Assembly (NCBI RefSeq): GCF_020882245.1
Contig: NC_083597.1
Span: 40,278,652-40,342,651, forward strand
DNA from: Rhopalosiphum padi
Lineage: Eukaryota; Arthropoda; Insecta; Hemiptera; Aphididae
Direction of reading: 5' to 3'
Length of the DNA stretch: 64,000 nt
Below are positions 37,666-50,688 of the stretch, one piece after another. The position numbers were made by a program, and so were the translations under genes. Positions within the stretch are counted from its first letter, which is position 1, and each line of letters begins with the position of its first letter. Below the pieces are notes generated by a model. It ran no database searches. It saw only the letters and a list, made by a program, of their open reading frames with translations, and was not told the origin of the DNA.

Positions 37666-40600
37666 GCCCGAACCCGCAATAATATAATAAAATATGATAA
37701 ATCATAAATTCGATGTATGTAATGTGTATATGTATTATAATACCGTAGACGAATCTCGACGACACCGATTGTCACGAGATCGAAAAATTTCGTTTCAAGC
37801 GATCGCTTATCGTTTTATATTCGATAACCTAATATAGGGGCGATATTTTTTTGACGACACGGTGGCCATAAATTCGATAATTTACCGTTTCCCCCTCACA
37901 TTATATAGGTACTCACATTTGGGTTTTACGCGCAAATTCAATTCGTCGCTGATATTAATTACTTTAACTGGTTAAACCATTTTTATCTATCAAATTTATA
38001 ACTTTTCAAGTCGCCTAAAGGTATCATTTATAGGGTTTAGAACAATAGTTTTCACTTTGTTTTCACTATTTTTTTTTGTTTTAACATTTTAAAAAGCTAT
38101 TTAAATTGTTTCTAAATATTATTCAGCATATCAGCATATCACTATTTGTAATTTTTAGTGTTTGTTATATTATTTTTTACAATCACATAGTAATGCATTA
38201 TTTTAGGTAAAATATTTATGCTTAGATGGGTCCATTATAGGCCTGTAGACACCCCCCCCTTAACACAGTCTTTGCCCCTACTATAAATATTTTTTTTTGA
38301 TATTGTTTTTGTATATAATGCCCCACCTGAAAATTTGGTCTGGTTACGGGCCTGGTCCATCATATCAACTCCAATAATGCGTTATATCTTAGCATTTAGT
38401 CACATTTTCTCACAAAACATTACTTACTTAAATTGTCTTTAGGCAAACGTCTTTAGACTAACATGCTTATATTCAATAATAGACGACCAACATTGCCTCC
38501 CACGTAGAAATTACTCGTAAAACTATAAACAGTCAATAAACAATTTTTATAAAAAAATTCCAGTTCAAGTTTTTAAACCACTTCAATTATTCTCTCGTTT
38601 ATTTAGACATTTATGTCTCGCTACCTCAAAATATCCATCGTCGTTTTAAAAGAAAATGGTCGAAGTACGTTTTATTATCAAATATCATAAAAGTTTAGTA
38701 AGACTTTTATTTTTAAGATAAGTGTTATTGAAATGAAATTCATGTGTTTCATGTTTATTGTAATAGATTTTATTTATCAGTGTTATTGAATGATTATCTT
38801 TAATAGATATTATTGTGATATATTTTATAAAATAAAATAAAATAAATAATAAGATGTCAACGCAGACGTGACTAATTACTGTAAAATTTGAATGATATTT
38901 TTTAAGTGAAATAAAAACTTTTTAAATATTATGAAAATTTATTATATTTTGTTTAATGAAATTCTTTAATTATTGTTATGGGTGCTTAGAGTATTTAACA
39001 TTTAATTATCTTTATCCAATTAAAGGTAAAAGTTATAAAGTATGTTGAAAAAAAACGAAATAACAAGTTATGGAAGTTAAAGTATCTTCTCATTAACCGG
39101 AACTTAAAATCACTTAGTTTGAAAAAGAAATTAATCCTATTTACGTATTATAGTAAACACATTTTCTACAGTTAATTAGTGTACCTACTCTGTATACCTA
39201 GTGGTCCTTGGAACGAATTTTAATTTAAGAAACGTTTTATTTTATTATGATACCATATAATATATATAATAGTATTACTGCACACCTGTACAACAAAGTT
39301 AATAAGTCGGCTAATTTAAATTTAAACAGTTTTTTTTTTCTTCACGTGTTTAGGATACAACGATTATAATATTATTATACGCTATACTAGTTAACATTAC
39401 GTGATGTTTTTTTTTTACAATTAATCTATTTATGTATACTACATAGATATTTTAGGCTATTATAATACTGTTGTGTGCGGAATCACTCTTCGTGTTATTA
39501 AATTATAGTTTCGTAAAAGCTTGCAGGGTTCGTATAATATATAAAACGATAATTCGTGTTATTTCGTCTTAATGCCGTTATAAATTAATTATACAAGGTA
39601 TACGCTACACTTATATGGTAAAACATTATTAACCAGTGCGAAATTTTAACCGGCATTAAATTTTCAAAGACAAAGCTCCGTCATGTGATAATAATTATAA
39701 AAATAATATAACAACACACTTTTAGCGCGCTATACTACCCGCTTACGCGTATAGAATAATAAAATACATTAAGTTCGACTTGTACAGTTTCCGAAATAAT
39801 TTTACGCACTCAACAAATGTAAAACTAATAACATTCGTGTTTGTAGCTCCCGTCGTGCCTTATACTATAGTATATATTATATGTATATATCTAAGCATCA
39901 AAGTTTTAATGTATTTCGCAACAATGAAATTCGATGGAAATCAAGTTATTGTACAAATGTCACGTGCACACTTTTCTGTGAAGACGATCGTCGAATTTTG
40001 ATTGACTTACAGCCAGAAAGTTAGCAAAAGTGTATTAAACAAACGTACTTTGGCTTGCAGCAGTCCTGCCTGTATTCCTGCCTTTTCTGCCTACTTACCA
40101 ATACTTATACGATACAAGCTTACTATCAACTGTTTGCTAACGTATACATTATGCCAATTTATGCGCACATAATATTATGTCGTTACACGACGTGGAATAA
40201 CTTTTCGGTCGATTTGAATAATTTGACGTAAGGGGAGACCGGTTAAAAACAGACTAAAGCAGCATTTTTTTTATTGGCGTAAAATAATTGTGCAATGAAA
40301 ATTATATACAAATAAGATTCAAACGAGTAAAAGTGAGTTATTTACTTCCACCCAAATTATTATAAATCATACCTACTCGCTATATATTTCATCAATTTCT
40401 GCTTCCAATTATTATAAATTATATTTAATTACGATACTTATGGTATGTACTACATACATTATTGTACCTAATGTGTTTGCATATTTTGTGACATTAAAAC
40501 TGTTACAATCGTAAGTTGACAAATAAGCAGTGCTATTAAGCACTATGTTTTAATTTTATAAGTTATTTCTTGTTTTTATTAACCTCTTACCTCACATACT

Positions 40601-43600
40601 TTTATATCAAATAAACTAACTAAATATAATATTTATTTTTGATTTTGACAGTAATTTACGTAAGACGTGTGAATTCGGCAACCGTAAAGAAAATTTAGTT
40701 GAACATATTCATTTATTATTTTATCTTGACTTGATATAATATATGATACAGAGTAGCGATATTCGTATTTTTATAATGTTTTCATCGATTGCTTATCTGA
40801 TGAGCTAATAAAAACTACGGTAAAAACATACACGGGCTTAAACAATGTTTTAATCAGGTAAATCAGTCGTTTCTAAAATTACATTGCATAATAAATAAAG
40901 TTTGTTATTAATGCGAATAATTTCTGTTATTATAATATTATATGTTATACGTTTGAAGACGATTAAACGAATAATATTATATTTAATTATATAAATATAC
41001 TTATGATACACGAGTGTAGTTTAAAAACGAAAAAAAGAAAGCGAAATGTATTTGTATAATAATGGTAGTAATAACATAGTTGTGCTATTCGAGTTGAAAA
41101 AAATGAAATAAAATTACATATTCCAATATTATTGTATCGTACCCATGCGATTAAACTTCATCACGAAGCGTCGAAAGTTTTAGATCATATTACGCAATCT
41201 TAATTTTGTCACATAATTTTGTTGCGCTTCTCCGCTTGTCTGAACTCAAAATGCTGATCAATTATTAGAAATTACAAATATTTATTATTTAAGCGTCAAA
41301 TATTTTAAGAAATTTAAAATTTTTTGTTCGACATTTAAAAATTCATAGCAAAAATAATTAATTAAATAATTGTGTATCGTTATAATTAATCTATAATTTA
41401 ACTAAATTAATTTTTTTTCAGAATCACAAAAATTGATTGATAAAATTAACATAAAATTATTATCCTGCAGACTATGTTTATTTCTTTTCAAGGAAATGCA
41501 GTTTAACAATCAACACATATTCTATCTCCTTTAAGGCGTTTTACTATTTATACCTTAGGTTAGGTATTAACCGTGCAGTGCAGCAAAATAAACCGTTCGT
41601 GGTTTACGACAGTTTTTTGATATACCATAATATATTTATATTATAATATATAAACATATACTTTATATTTAGCTTCGATTTAATTGGAAATCGGTATATA
41701 CTGTCATTTTTAATAGAACGTGATAATGGCGTCAGACCGGCTTTATGAAAGTGAAAATGTTTACTTTTCAGACAATGTTCGTCGTCGGTAGAAGTGCGTT
41801 TACTCAAATCAAGACGCACACTAACATAAAAAATCGAATAAAAACCAGCATTGACGATTTCTATGCAAACCACAAAGTAAACACGAATCTTTAAAACCAT
41901 TCCTATATACACGTATGATGATAGTATAATATAATATAATATATTATTTGTTTGTAATATTTTATTATTTATAATCTGGATTAAAATGGATATTTTGAGT
42001 GGTGAGAGGTGAAATTTCAAATTAAATGCATTATAAGAAAAATAATAATAATATTATAATACAAATTTTTAAAATATTTACACAATTGTTTAAATCAAAT
42101 TTGACTATTTTTGTTAAATTATATCAAGACGATGAACTAAAAATAATTGGTTGGAAATAGCACAATGATTTTCGTGATTCATTTTACACAATTTCGGTTT
42201 AATGTAGATACTTTCATTTTAATTATGATTTAAATACACATAATAATAAAATAAATAGATTTAGTTTATTTTAAAAAGATTTTAGAATATATTAGATCAG
42301 TTCTAATATTCTATAAAGTTTCAGTGAGCTAAACAAGAAAATCGTTATTTCCGAAAGGAATGAAAGTATAAAAAATTAATAGAAGTGTGTATTTAAATTC
42401 CGTATATCAGATGCGAGCTTAGTTCAGCTGGTATACGTATCAACTCTTATTATTATTGTATTAAAATTGAATTATATAATGTTATTATAAAAAAAATAAA
42501 AATAAAAATAAAAAATAATAAAATGGATTATGGAAGTTGTACCTTACGGTTACGAATATCGAATTATAAATTTATTCACTTTTGCTTACACTAGATAGTG
42601 TATTTAACATTGTGGATTTGTGGTAACGCTTAAAATATCTTAATATTCTATCAACACAAATACGTACAAAGTTAAAATATTCATCAGCGTTGAGTTTCGA
42701 TCTTTTAATGTTCCATTATGTATTATGTAGGTATAACCCGCAGGTTTTTGGTTTCTGTAGGATATGATAATTATTGTTCATTTAGAATTTTGTTTGTTAT
42801 TCGAGTCGTAAAATCCCCTAGATACCTATAGAAAATGATAAAACTTAAGAGAATAATGTATGGTGTATAAGAGGGAGTATTATAAGAGGTATTCGTATTG
42901 CTTTGCTTATAATCTATTATGCATGTCTTAACATATAGAATATCGCAGGATAACAGCATTTACAAATACTTATTAAACTGCTGCAGCAATAACTGTATAG
43001 TGTGTGGGTTGTAAGTTATATAAAGCTCAACACGTCATACATATGATTTTGACATCGTAATGGAAGTTTAAAATAAATTTGCCTTTATTTAATTACTATG
43101 ACGAGCATACACGCGCGTTTCTTTGGCAAAACATTAAAATGTTACTTTGTTCAAAAATTAAACAGTAAATAATTGTGATGTATGAGAATAATAATAATAA
43201 TAACAGAAATCAAAGGATTTTTTTCCTATTTTTTACGTGACAAATTTAATATACATAAATACATAAATATGTATAAACATATATTATGTAAAATTGTATA
43301 ACTCAGTTATTGCGGTTACGCCTCAAGCATTTAACATCAAACCACAGTTTTAAAAAGAATCGGAAATGTTTTTTCCACGTAACGGCTGGTATGCATTTTA
43401 TTTGAAAAAAAAACATATTTATATTAATTCTATGATATAACAAATTGTGTTGTGCATTTGTGCGCGTCTTTTCCGCGAAATACGACTTCAAAGCTTCCCA
43501 GCGCGTTACAAAAATCCAATTGAAATACTGAAATACTAAATACGGTTTTGTATTCCCGGTATCAGTGCTGCCGCATTGGCTTATTATTGTAAATATTTTT

Positions 43601-44079
43601 ATTATTATAATAATACGAGTATATTTTATAAAAAATATTTTAATTGCATTTATTATATTGTATGTTATTAATAATAATTTCTTAGTACTACACTGCGAAA
43701 TAGAAAACAATCCGATAGAAACGTTTCATCTTCTTCTACCCTTCTCATAATAAGATATTGAAAAAAAAACATTTTTCTCGTTTGTGCCCAGCAACAATAG
43801 GTAATTGCATATTTTCTTGCTGACCTAGATATCCCATGGTTCAAACTCTTGAATAGCTCATTTATGAGACAACGGATATTCTATAGCCAGAATATTATGT
43901 AAATTCGTGTAGAATAAATATTTAATAGAAAATTTGTACCTGAACTAAGTACAGATGGAGATAACCATAGAGAAATCTGAAAAAGAATTAATATAGCTTC
44001 TTCGCCTTAAAACCTGTTTTCATTTCTAAAAACATAAACAATATTGTACAAGGTACGCCCAATAAATTGCTTAATATAC

Positions 44080-44578
44080 GAGTGAAACATGGACAACTAC
44101 AAAAGCAGATGAACATAAAAGGTCTTACGAAGGATATTCGGTCCAAAAAAAGATTATTTAACGGGTCTGCGGTAACGACGGACCGATTTGTGGTTTGAGG
44201 AATTAATCGGTGAAATGGACACATTAATAGTAATATTGAAGAGTAAGCGTATATCTGGACAGGACATAATATATATGGAGAGCATAAGATCAAGCAATCC
44301 AAAAAGCGACAAAATAGATCCCAGATGGAAAGAAGGTATTAGGACGGCCAAGACAAAGATGGGCAGACAGAGTTAAGAGTCACCTGCAAATGCTAAGAGT
44401 TATCAACGGCGAAGAATTAGCTAATAGTAGAGAAGCGTGGAGAGAAGTGATGATTGCGGCCAAGGGTATAATTAGCTTATACCAAACCAAAAAAAAAGTT
44501 TATACGCCTGTAGAAATATTTAAAATGATTAATCCACTCTATTTTAAGAATGCAAAAAAAAAATTGTCCGAAAAATAA
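44080..44578 (+). mobile_element. decayed non-LTR retrotransposon / endonuclease-RT C-terminus
   Basis: Several frames, shifted relative to each other, give the C-terminal tail typical of insect non-LTR element polyproteins. The order is KVLRRIFGPKKDYLTGLR, then a stop, LWFEELIGEMDTL, LKSKRISGQD, and in the frame 44318-44578 IPDGKKVLGRPRQRWADRVK, followed by REAWREVMIAAKG. The blocks 'arg-arg-ile-phe-gly-pro', 'ser-lys-arg-x-x-trp/x-gly-his/x' and 'gly-arg-pro-x-x-arg-trp' are standard for this region. Frame shifts and stops show it is dead. No long poly(A) end or target duplication was found. Confidence 0.78.
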
Positions 44579-45555
44579 GCATCATTAAATATTAATGAAC
44601 GTAAATTTACTTTCACCCATAAAATTTAACGGTAAATTTACCGAGCTCATATCGGTACCTACATATTTCACTATATTTACAGAACTTGATATGTCAGTTA
44701 TATCAAAATTTGAAATGCTGATAAATATTTATCGTACAATTTTATAAAATTTTGCTATTACAAAACATTGTATTATTTTGTATTGTAATTAAAAAATAGG
44801 ATGTGTCAAATAACATGCAACAGTTATCTTTGTCAATGAATGAGAATAAAGATACTGGAGAATATTTGTATGATATTATGTTGTGTACACTTCTATTGTA
44901 TTTAAATAAATAAATTTCAACTATAGAAAAACACAAATGAAAACTATTCTATCTTATTATCAGAAGTGTAGAGGGTATTAGGTAGTTAAAAATCCATATT
45001 TAAAAAATAACTTTTTAACTTTATTAGTTAGTCAATATTCAAATTAACTATTGATTAATCTCTATAATGTAAGAAATGCTAGACGACTATAAATTAATAA
45101 TAATATTTATTTATACGAATTAATTAACTTGTTATTATTAACTTATAAAGTAAATTGTGTTATTTATGTAGGTACATTATAATATAACATGATAATATGG
45201 TACTTGCTATTGCGCATATACTATTTATATATTTTAATATAACAGATAATGTACCTACCTATTATATTGTTATAATTATTACGGTTTGCAGAGTTTATGC
45301 GCACATATTACAATGCATACTTATTACTTATGCTATTATAAAGAGACGATATATCGTTCGTGGAGTGTACAAACCGCATTATTTGCAATACGCCCATTCG
45401 ATATAATAATATTATATTATTATCGTTGTCGTACATCGTCGTCGTCCTTTGCCTGTGTTATTATAATATTAAATTTTGTAAATTATCCGGAACATTATAA
45501 TTTATAATACGTATAATGTATGTATTTCAAGTGATTATATTATAGCCGTTACCCG

Positions 45556-45610
45556 TTACGGAAGCACAAATAATATTCTACCGAAAAAGACCGACAATTA
45601 TTAAAACGGA
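45556..45610. repeat. short dispersed repeat, copy A
   Basis: The stretch from TTACGGAAGCACAA through CCGACAATTATTAAAACGG resembles 52882-52931 (ATACGGAAGCACAA ... CCATCAATTAAAACG). It is followed by a small 11-bp hairpin (45627-45652). Probably two fragments of one transposon family; class unknown. Confidence 0.4.
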
Positions 45611-45829
45611 ATTTGCTGTTAAATATAATCTAATACAATTCTGTATTAGATTTCGTAACGAATATTTACAAAAATTAATATTTTTAGATCCATTTACTGT
45701 ATGCTTTAATAAGTATTCGTATAATATAATATGATGTTGTGGCTAGTAATCGGCTTGATTATTGGCTTACGAAAAATTAATGTTCCAGGGAGTCGTTTTA
45801 CAAATTTAAGTGAAAAAAATTGGGTACCA

Positions 45830-45965
45830 TTCTGACTGTTCTGTTATACAGCAAGTGTTGAGTGGGTTACTGTAATGGATGTGTTCAATTTAAACTCAAC
45901 GATATATCATTGTAATCAAAAAGCCATTCTGAGCAAAGACTGTTAGACAGCTTATATCGTAAGTA
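45830..45965. repeat. dispersed repeat fragment, copy 2
   Basis: Resembles 12270-12425 in the same orientation, with the best-conserved part around CATTCTGAGCAAAGACTGTT then CAGCTTAT. Gapped similarity extends upstream. Interpreted as a diverged copy of a moderately repeated transposon-derived sequence. Confidence 0.45.
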
Positions 45966-48900
45966 CGTTTTAATGATGATATGCTTTTTTTTGATATTTC
46001 TATTAAAATAACTTACTATGAGTATTTCGATAGGTTGATTTAATTTTTCCTGAAAATATTGCATTTATTATATTATGAATATTTAATAATAATATATATA
46101 TATACCAAATTATATTATTCTTAATATCGTTTGTGTCAGTACTAAATTACCATTCAAAATTGTGAATGTTAATGAGTTAACAGGTTATATCTTAAAATAA
46201 AGCTACTTACGTAGTATTATTTTGATAATTTCATTTCATAAATTATAATTCTTAATAAACGTAAAATTTTAAATTTTTACGAATAATGATTGGGACTTAT
46301 AAAAACTGATTATCATCTTTATGCTTCGTACTTTATACTTATAAGTTATAACAAACTACCTTGAATTTAAATATACAATCAGAGGGCGAGTATTAAAATA
46401 TTTTTGATTTTTTAACTACAAGATAATTTTATAATGTATACGACTACGATGAAATTTGATTAAATTTTAAATTTAAATGTTAAAACGTATGAGGAAAACT
46501 TGTTTTAAAGTTTCAAACGTTTTATTTAGTGAATTTTTTTTCTTGATATTATAATAGAAATATCTTAAAAAATTTAAAATTTCAATTTTCTATACATAGG
46601 TAGTTCAAAAAAAGCTAATTTATTTTGAAAATCATATCATGTGAAGAAAATAATAATTTAATAACTTTTTGTGAAAGTTTAGAGTTTCTGAATTATTGAG
46701 TAATAACAAAATAAAGAAATGAATATTGTCGAAAACTGTTTTAGCGTAAAAACTATCGTTTTACCTTAATTTATTTTTTACAATTATTAAGAAAAGTACT
46801 TAAATCTTTTAATTAAGATTATCGATAACTAACAGAAACTACCACAAAAAACGAAAATCAAAGCATTGTTACAGTCGTAAAAGGTAAAAACATAAAAAAA
46901 TATCATTGTAAAATCAATTTAATTATCACTCAGTCTATAAAAGTTATTGGAAATCGTTAAATTATCCGTTATCATTATATATTTATATACCAAAGCTAAA
47001 CAACATTAAAATGTGTTTTTAGTTGTATGAATGAAGCATTGAAAAACCAGTATCTGGGGGAGGGGGGAAGTGTGCATTTTATTATAAACATGCATTATAT
47101 ACTATATTTAAATGAATAAAAATTTCTTATTTTATGTATTACAATTTATAATGTTATATTTTATAAATATAAAATAGTACAATTCCTGTGTTTATTAATA
47201 AAATTATTGTTATTATTTTTTTATTTTTTATGTTATTTTCCATTTTAGATTTATGTACCTACACACATAAGACTATTGCTGTTGTCTGTCTCCGTCGGAT
47301 GTACATTAACCATATGTTTTAGGATATGATTTTATTTTATTGTATCTCTTAAGATTTTTTAGCTTTATTTTTGCATCTTATATATATCTACCGATAAAGG
47401 CACAAGGTACATACAATTAAATGTATGTTGGATTATATAAAAAGACGTAAGTAAATCAGAGGTTAAATAGTTACATATTTTGAAAATATTTAAATAAATA
47501 GTTTATGTAAAACTAAAAAATAAGAATAGTTTATTCATTTTAATTAATACCAACATTTTATTTACATTATAGTTTATTAAATTTTTTACTCACAGATTAC
47601 CTAAATGTGAAGAACAAAAATAAGAAATAAGAAAATAAGATAAGGTAGCTTTCAGTAAAAGTTTATTATACAACCGAATAAATTGTATAAAGGTTTAAAC
47701 AAGGTTTATTAAGCAAAATTAAAACTGTATTATGAAAGGTGAAATAAGTTGAATGAAAGAATATTACTTTTCATTATTACAACTAAATTGATGAGGTACC
47801 TATTAAATTATAAGTTTTTAGATTTGTTGTTTTAGTATACATGGTTTAATATTTAAGGTATGTGATCTATAAATTTTTTTTTATATTCAATACCAAATAG
47901 CCAAATTATTAAATTTTATCAAAGAAATATAAGACTAAAGTCTTTGGATTTTTATATTTAATTGTTAGTTTATCCATGAGTATTTTTATTAGATCACTAT
48001 CGTTCTTATACGTAAGATACTGAAGAAATTAACCCATGGCAGTGCTGTAGCGAAATAGCCTATCTATAACGCCATGTGAAGATGCGATCATATATTTTTT
48101 AGTTTGAATGCCAAGTATTGCGCATGATTAAACCTAATATTTCATAATTTTCATAATTTCAATACAAGTTTTGTCAAAACCACTAATTTAATATATTTTA
48201 CAACAATTTATGAATATGCACTGTAATTAATAATTTTCATACCTTGTTCGCTGTTTGTACTATATTTTGTATTATACTATTAACAAGTTGGTCCTTGCTT
48301 TATGCTATTTAATATAAATTTTAAAAAAATCTGTTGAATAATTTCAAATGTTGATACCTCTTATTTAATTACTTTATAATATTATTTTAGTAGCCAATTT
48401 TTATAGTTTACGAATCTATGTTTTGACTTCTACGTTTTCTATGAAGCGCCTGGACGGGGATTTTAGCGTCAAACACTAGGTTGAGGTATGGTCGGTATTT
48501 ACTATTTACCATAATTGTAATGGTGTACTTATCCGATGCTGCAGAAAACTGTAGGCTACTGCAAGTTTTAAAATTCGTTCAAAACTTTCCCCCCTCCTAA
48601 ATCAAATTATGCGAAGTGACCAAAAATACGTATTTCTATCTATATCCCAGTAAAATGAAGTTTTTTGAAGTTTTTTTTAACAAAATATGTAATGTACAAC
48701 GAGTCCGAAATCATGCAAGCTTAGTTTTGAAATTCGTACGATAATCTTTCCGCTGCAAAATGAATAGTCACAGACGAAATGTCTGTACGATCATATGTTA
48801 GTACTATTTATTATATAATACAGTAGGATTCTCTACGTTCTAGGAGAGCCGATCTGAGAGACGATTGTCGACAAATTAACAATACACATCGACATCATCT

Positions 48901-50688
48901 ATAATAGTTTCGCGCACAATAATGTAATATACTTTCGTTGAGAGATATTTTGCGAAGACCGCTGCAGGTACAGATGCGACGTGCGATGTTCTCTCAAACG
49001 TTGTCGCGAGTAAGACAATGGTCTCGTACGCGTTGAAAAAAACGCATTCGATTTCTAATGACATTATTATATTATAATTTGTAGTTATATTATATTGATG
49101 TATGCATATATAATACTATTATGAGTACTCGTATATTATTATAATATATTATCATAATCACGTGAAAAGACCACTTCCGATACGTAAATAATAGCATATT
49201 ATTATAGTATAATATCGGGAGGAAGACGACGATAGGGCGCGGCTCGTTTACACTTCACATTTAAATTATGTACAAGATCGGACGATAAGACAGCTCTATT
49301 ACCATTATCACGGGACGAATTGTATGGCGGTGGCGTGCTGGGTGACGGCCGACGGGGACTCGGAACAATGAGTATACACGAGACGAGTATAAAATAAAAA
49401 CACTTAACGTTTCGTGGCGAACGCGTATAATAAATGTTATAACGCAGATTATACAGTCGACAAACTTGACACGTTACACACTTACACGTGTATCATTGTA
49501 ATATGCAGTATAGGAAAACCACGAGTGATCCGTTTCCGAGTTCGATACATCAGCTGAAGACGAATATATTTATAAAAAATATTTCGTGTTACAATTTGTT
49601 TACGACACCGTCGAACAAAAGCGAACATCGCTCGCACGCGCTGCCAACGGACCGTGTAATGTGTACAACAGAAATACGGCCGGCAATCTAATGTGCATTA
49701 TATTATATTATTATCATTGTGTATACAAACCGATATAATATATTAAATCAAGAACAATACTGATCCGTAGAACGTAGCGAGCGTAATGTATTGTGTTATC
49801 AGTGTAAATAATATATTCGGGTCGACGAAACACACGCGTAATCTACTGATATAACTATAGACGTTTTGTTTTATCCGAACAAAACGGATTCAGCGACGTT
49901 TACCTATACGTTTCGTGCAATCGATGAAATATCTGGCGAATCACAGAGATTAATCGACGTAATGAGTTCAAATTAGATTTCATTAAATTTTTAAATAATT
50001 GTATGATGTCGGTGGTAAAAAAAAAGTTTACTAATTCCGGATCGAGCGCAGGTATTTCACTTTTGTACACGATTTGAGGACTTAGGCGTGTTATCACAAC
50101 CTATGTGCGTAGTTAAAATTTATCGCTTATAATTATACCGTCTATAGTCGTTAATCGCCGCGGAAATGCGGCTATGTAATATGATAATAGAAAATAAAAC
50201 GGCTCGGTTGTCACGGTTTTATATCCGGAGTAAATGGCGCAGGCGCCGGCGCAACCAACCGATACCGGAAACCGACTTTTGACGCGTACGGTCATTATTG
50301 TACATTAGGTATAAGAAGGTGTACTGTAATATACATATAATAATATAGAACAATGTTAAAATCGTATTAATTAATGCTATTTAAAATTCAATATATAATT
50401 ATACAGCTGTGTGTTGACTAGACTTTACGTAATTTACATCGTATATATAAATTAATATATAACAATATATTAAAATGTAGGTAATCATATTCGGTGGTTA
50501 ATAACATTATAAGCTATACAGTAACATTATATAAATATAATATATACGTTTCGATTTATACTTAATTATGCACATGAGAGTAATAATGATAATAATAATA
50601 ACAATAATAATTATAATTATTATAATAATTTTAAGTGTGGTATATTAAAATGTAAGTGGTGAAGTTGAGGTAACGAAAAAACGGAGGA

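Larger units (their letters stand above)
37666..50688. other. 13-kb AT-rich intergenic region
   Basis: Between the 5' end of protease E and the 3' end of protease F no intact gene could be supported on either strand. It contains a retroelement relic (44080-44578), a dispersed repeat copy (45830-45960) and a shorter shared fragment (45556-45610). CpG-richer patches lie at about 49200-49380, 49600-49690 and 50150-50290, possible regulatory or transposon sequence. Two open frames of 135-138 codons on the minus strand (43303-43710 and 41604-42020) resemble no family I know and look like AT-rich chance. Confidence 0.55.

Noticed and set aside
41604..42020. 138-codon minus-strand frame
   Set aside because: Ile/Tyr/Asn-rich composition follows AT content; no motif or splice support.
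43303..43710. 135-codon minus-strand frame
   Set aside because: AT-driven composition and no similarity I recognise; it does not connect with the nearby retroelement relic.
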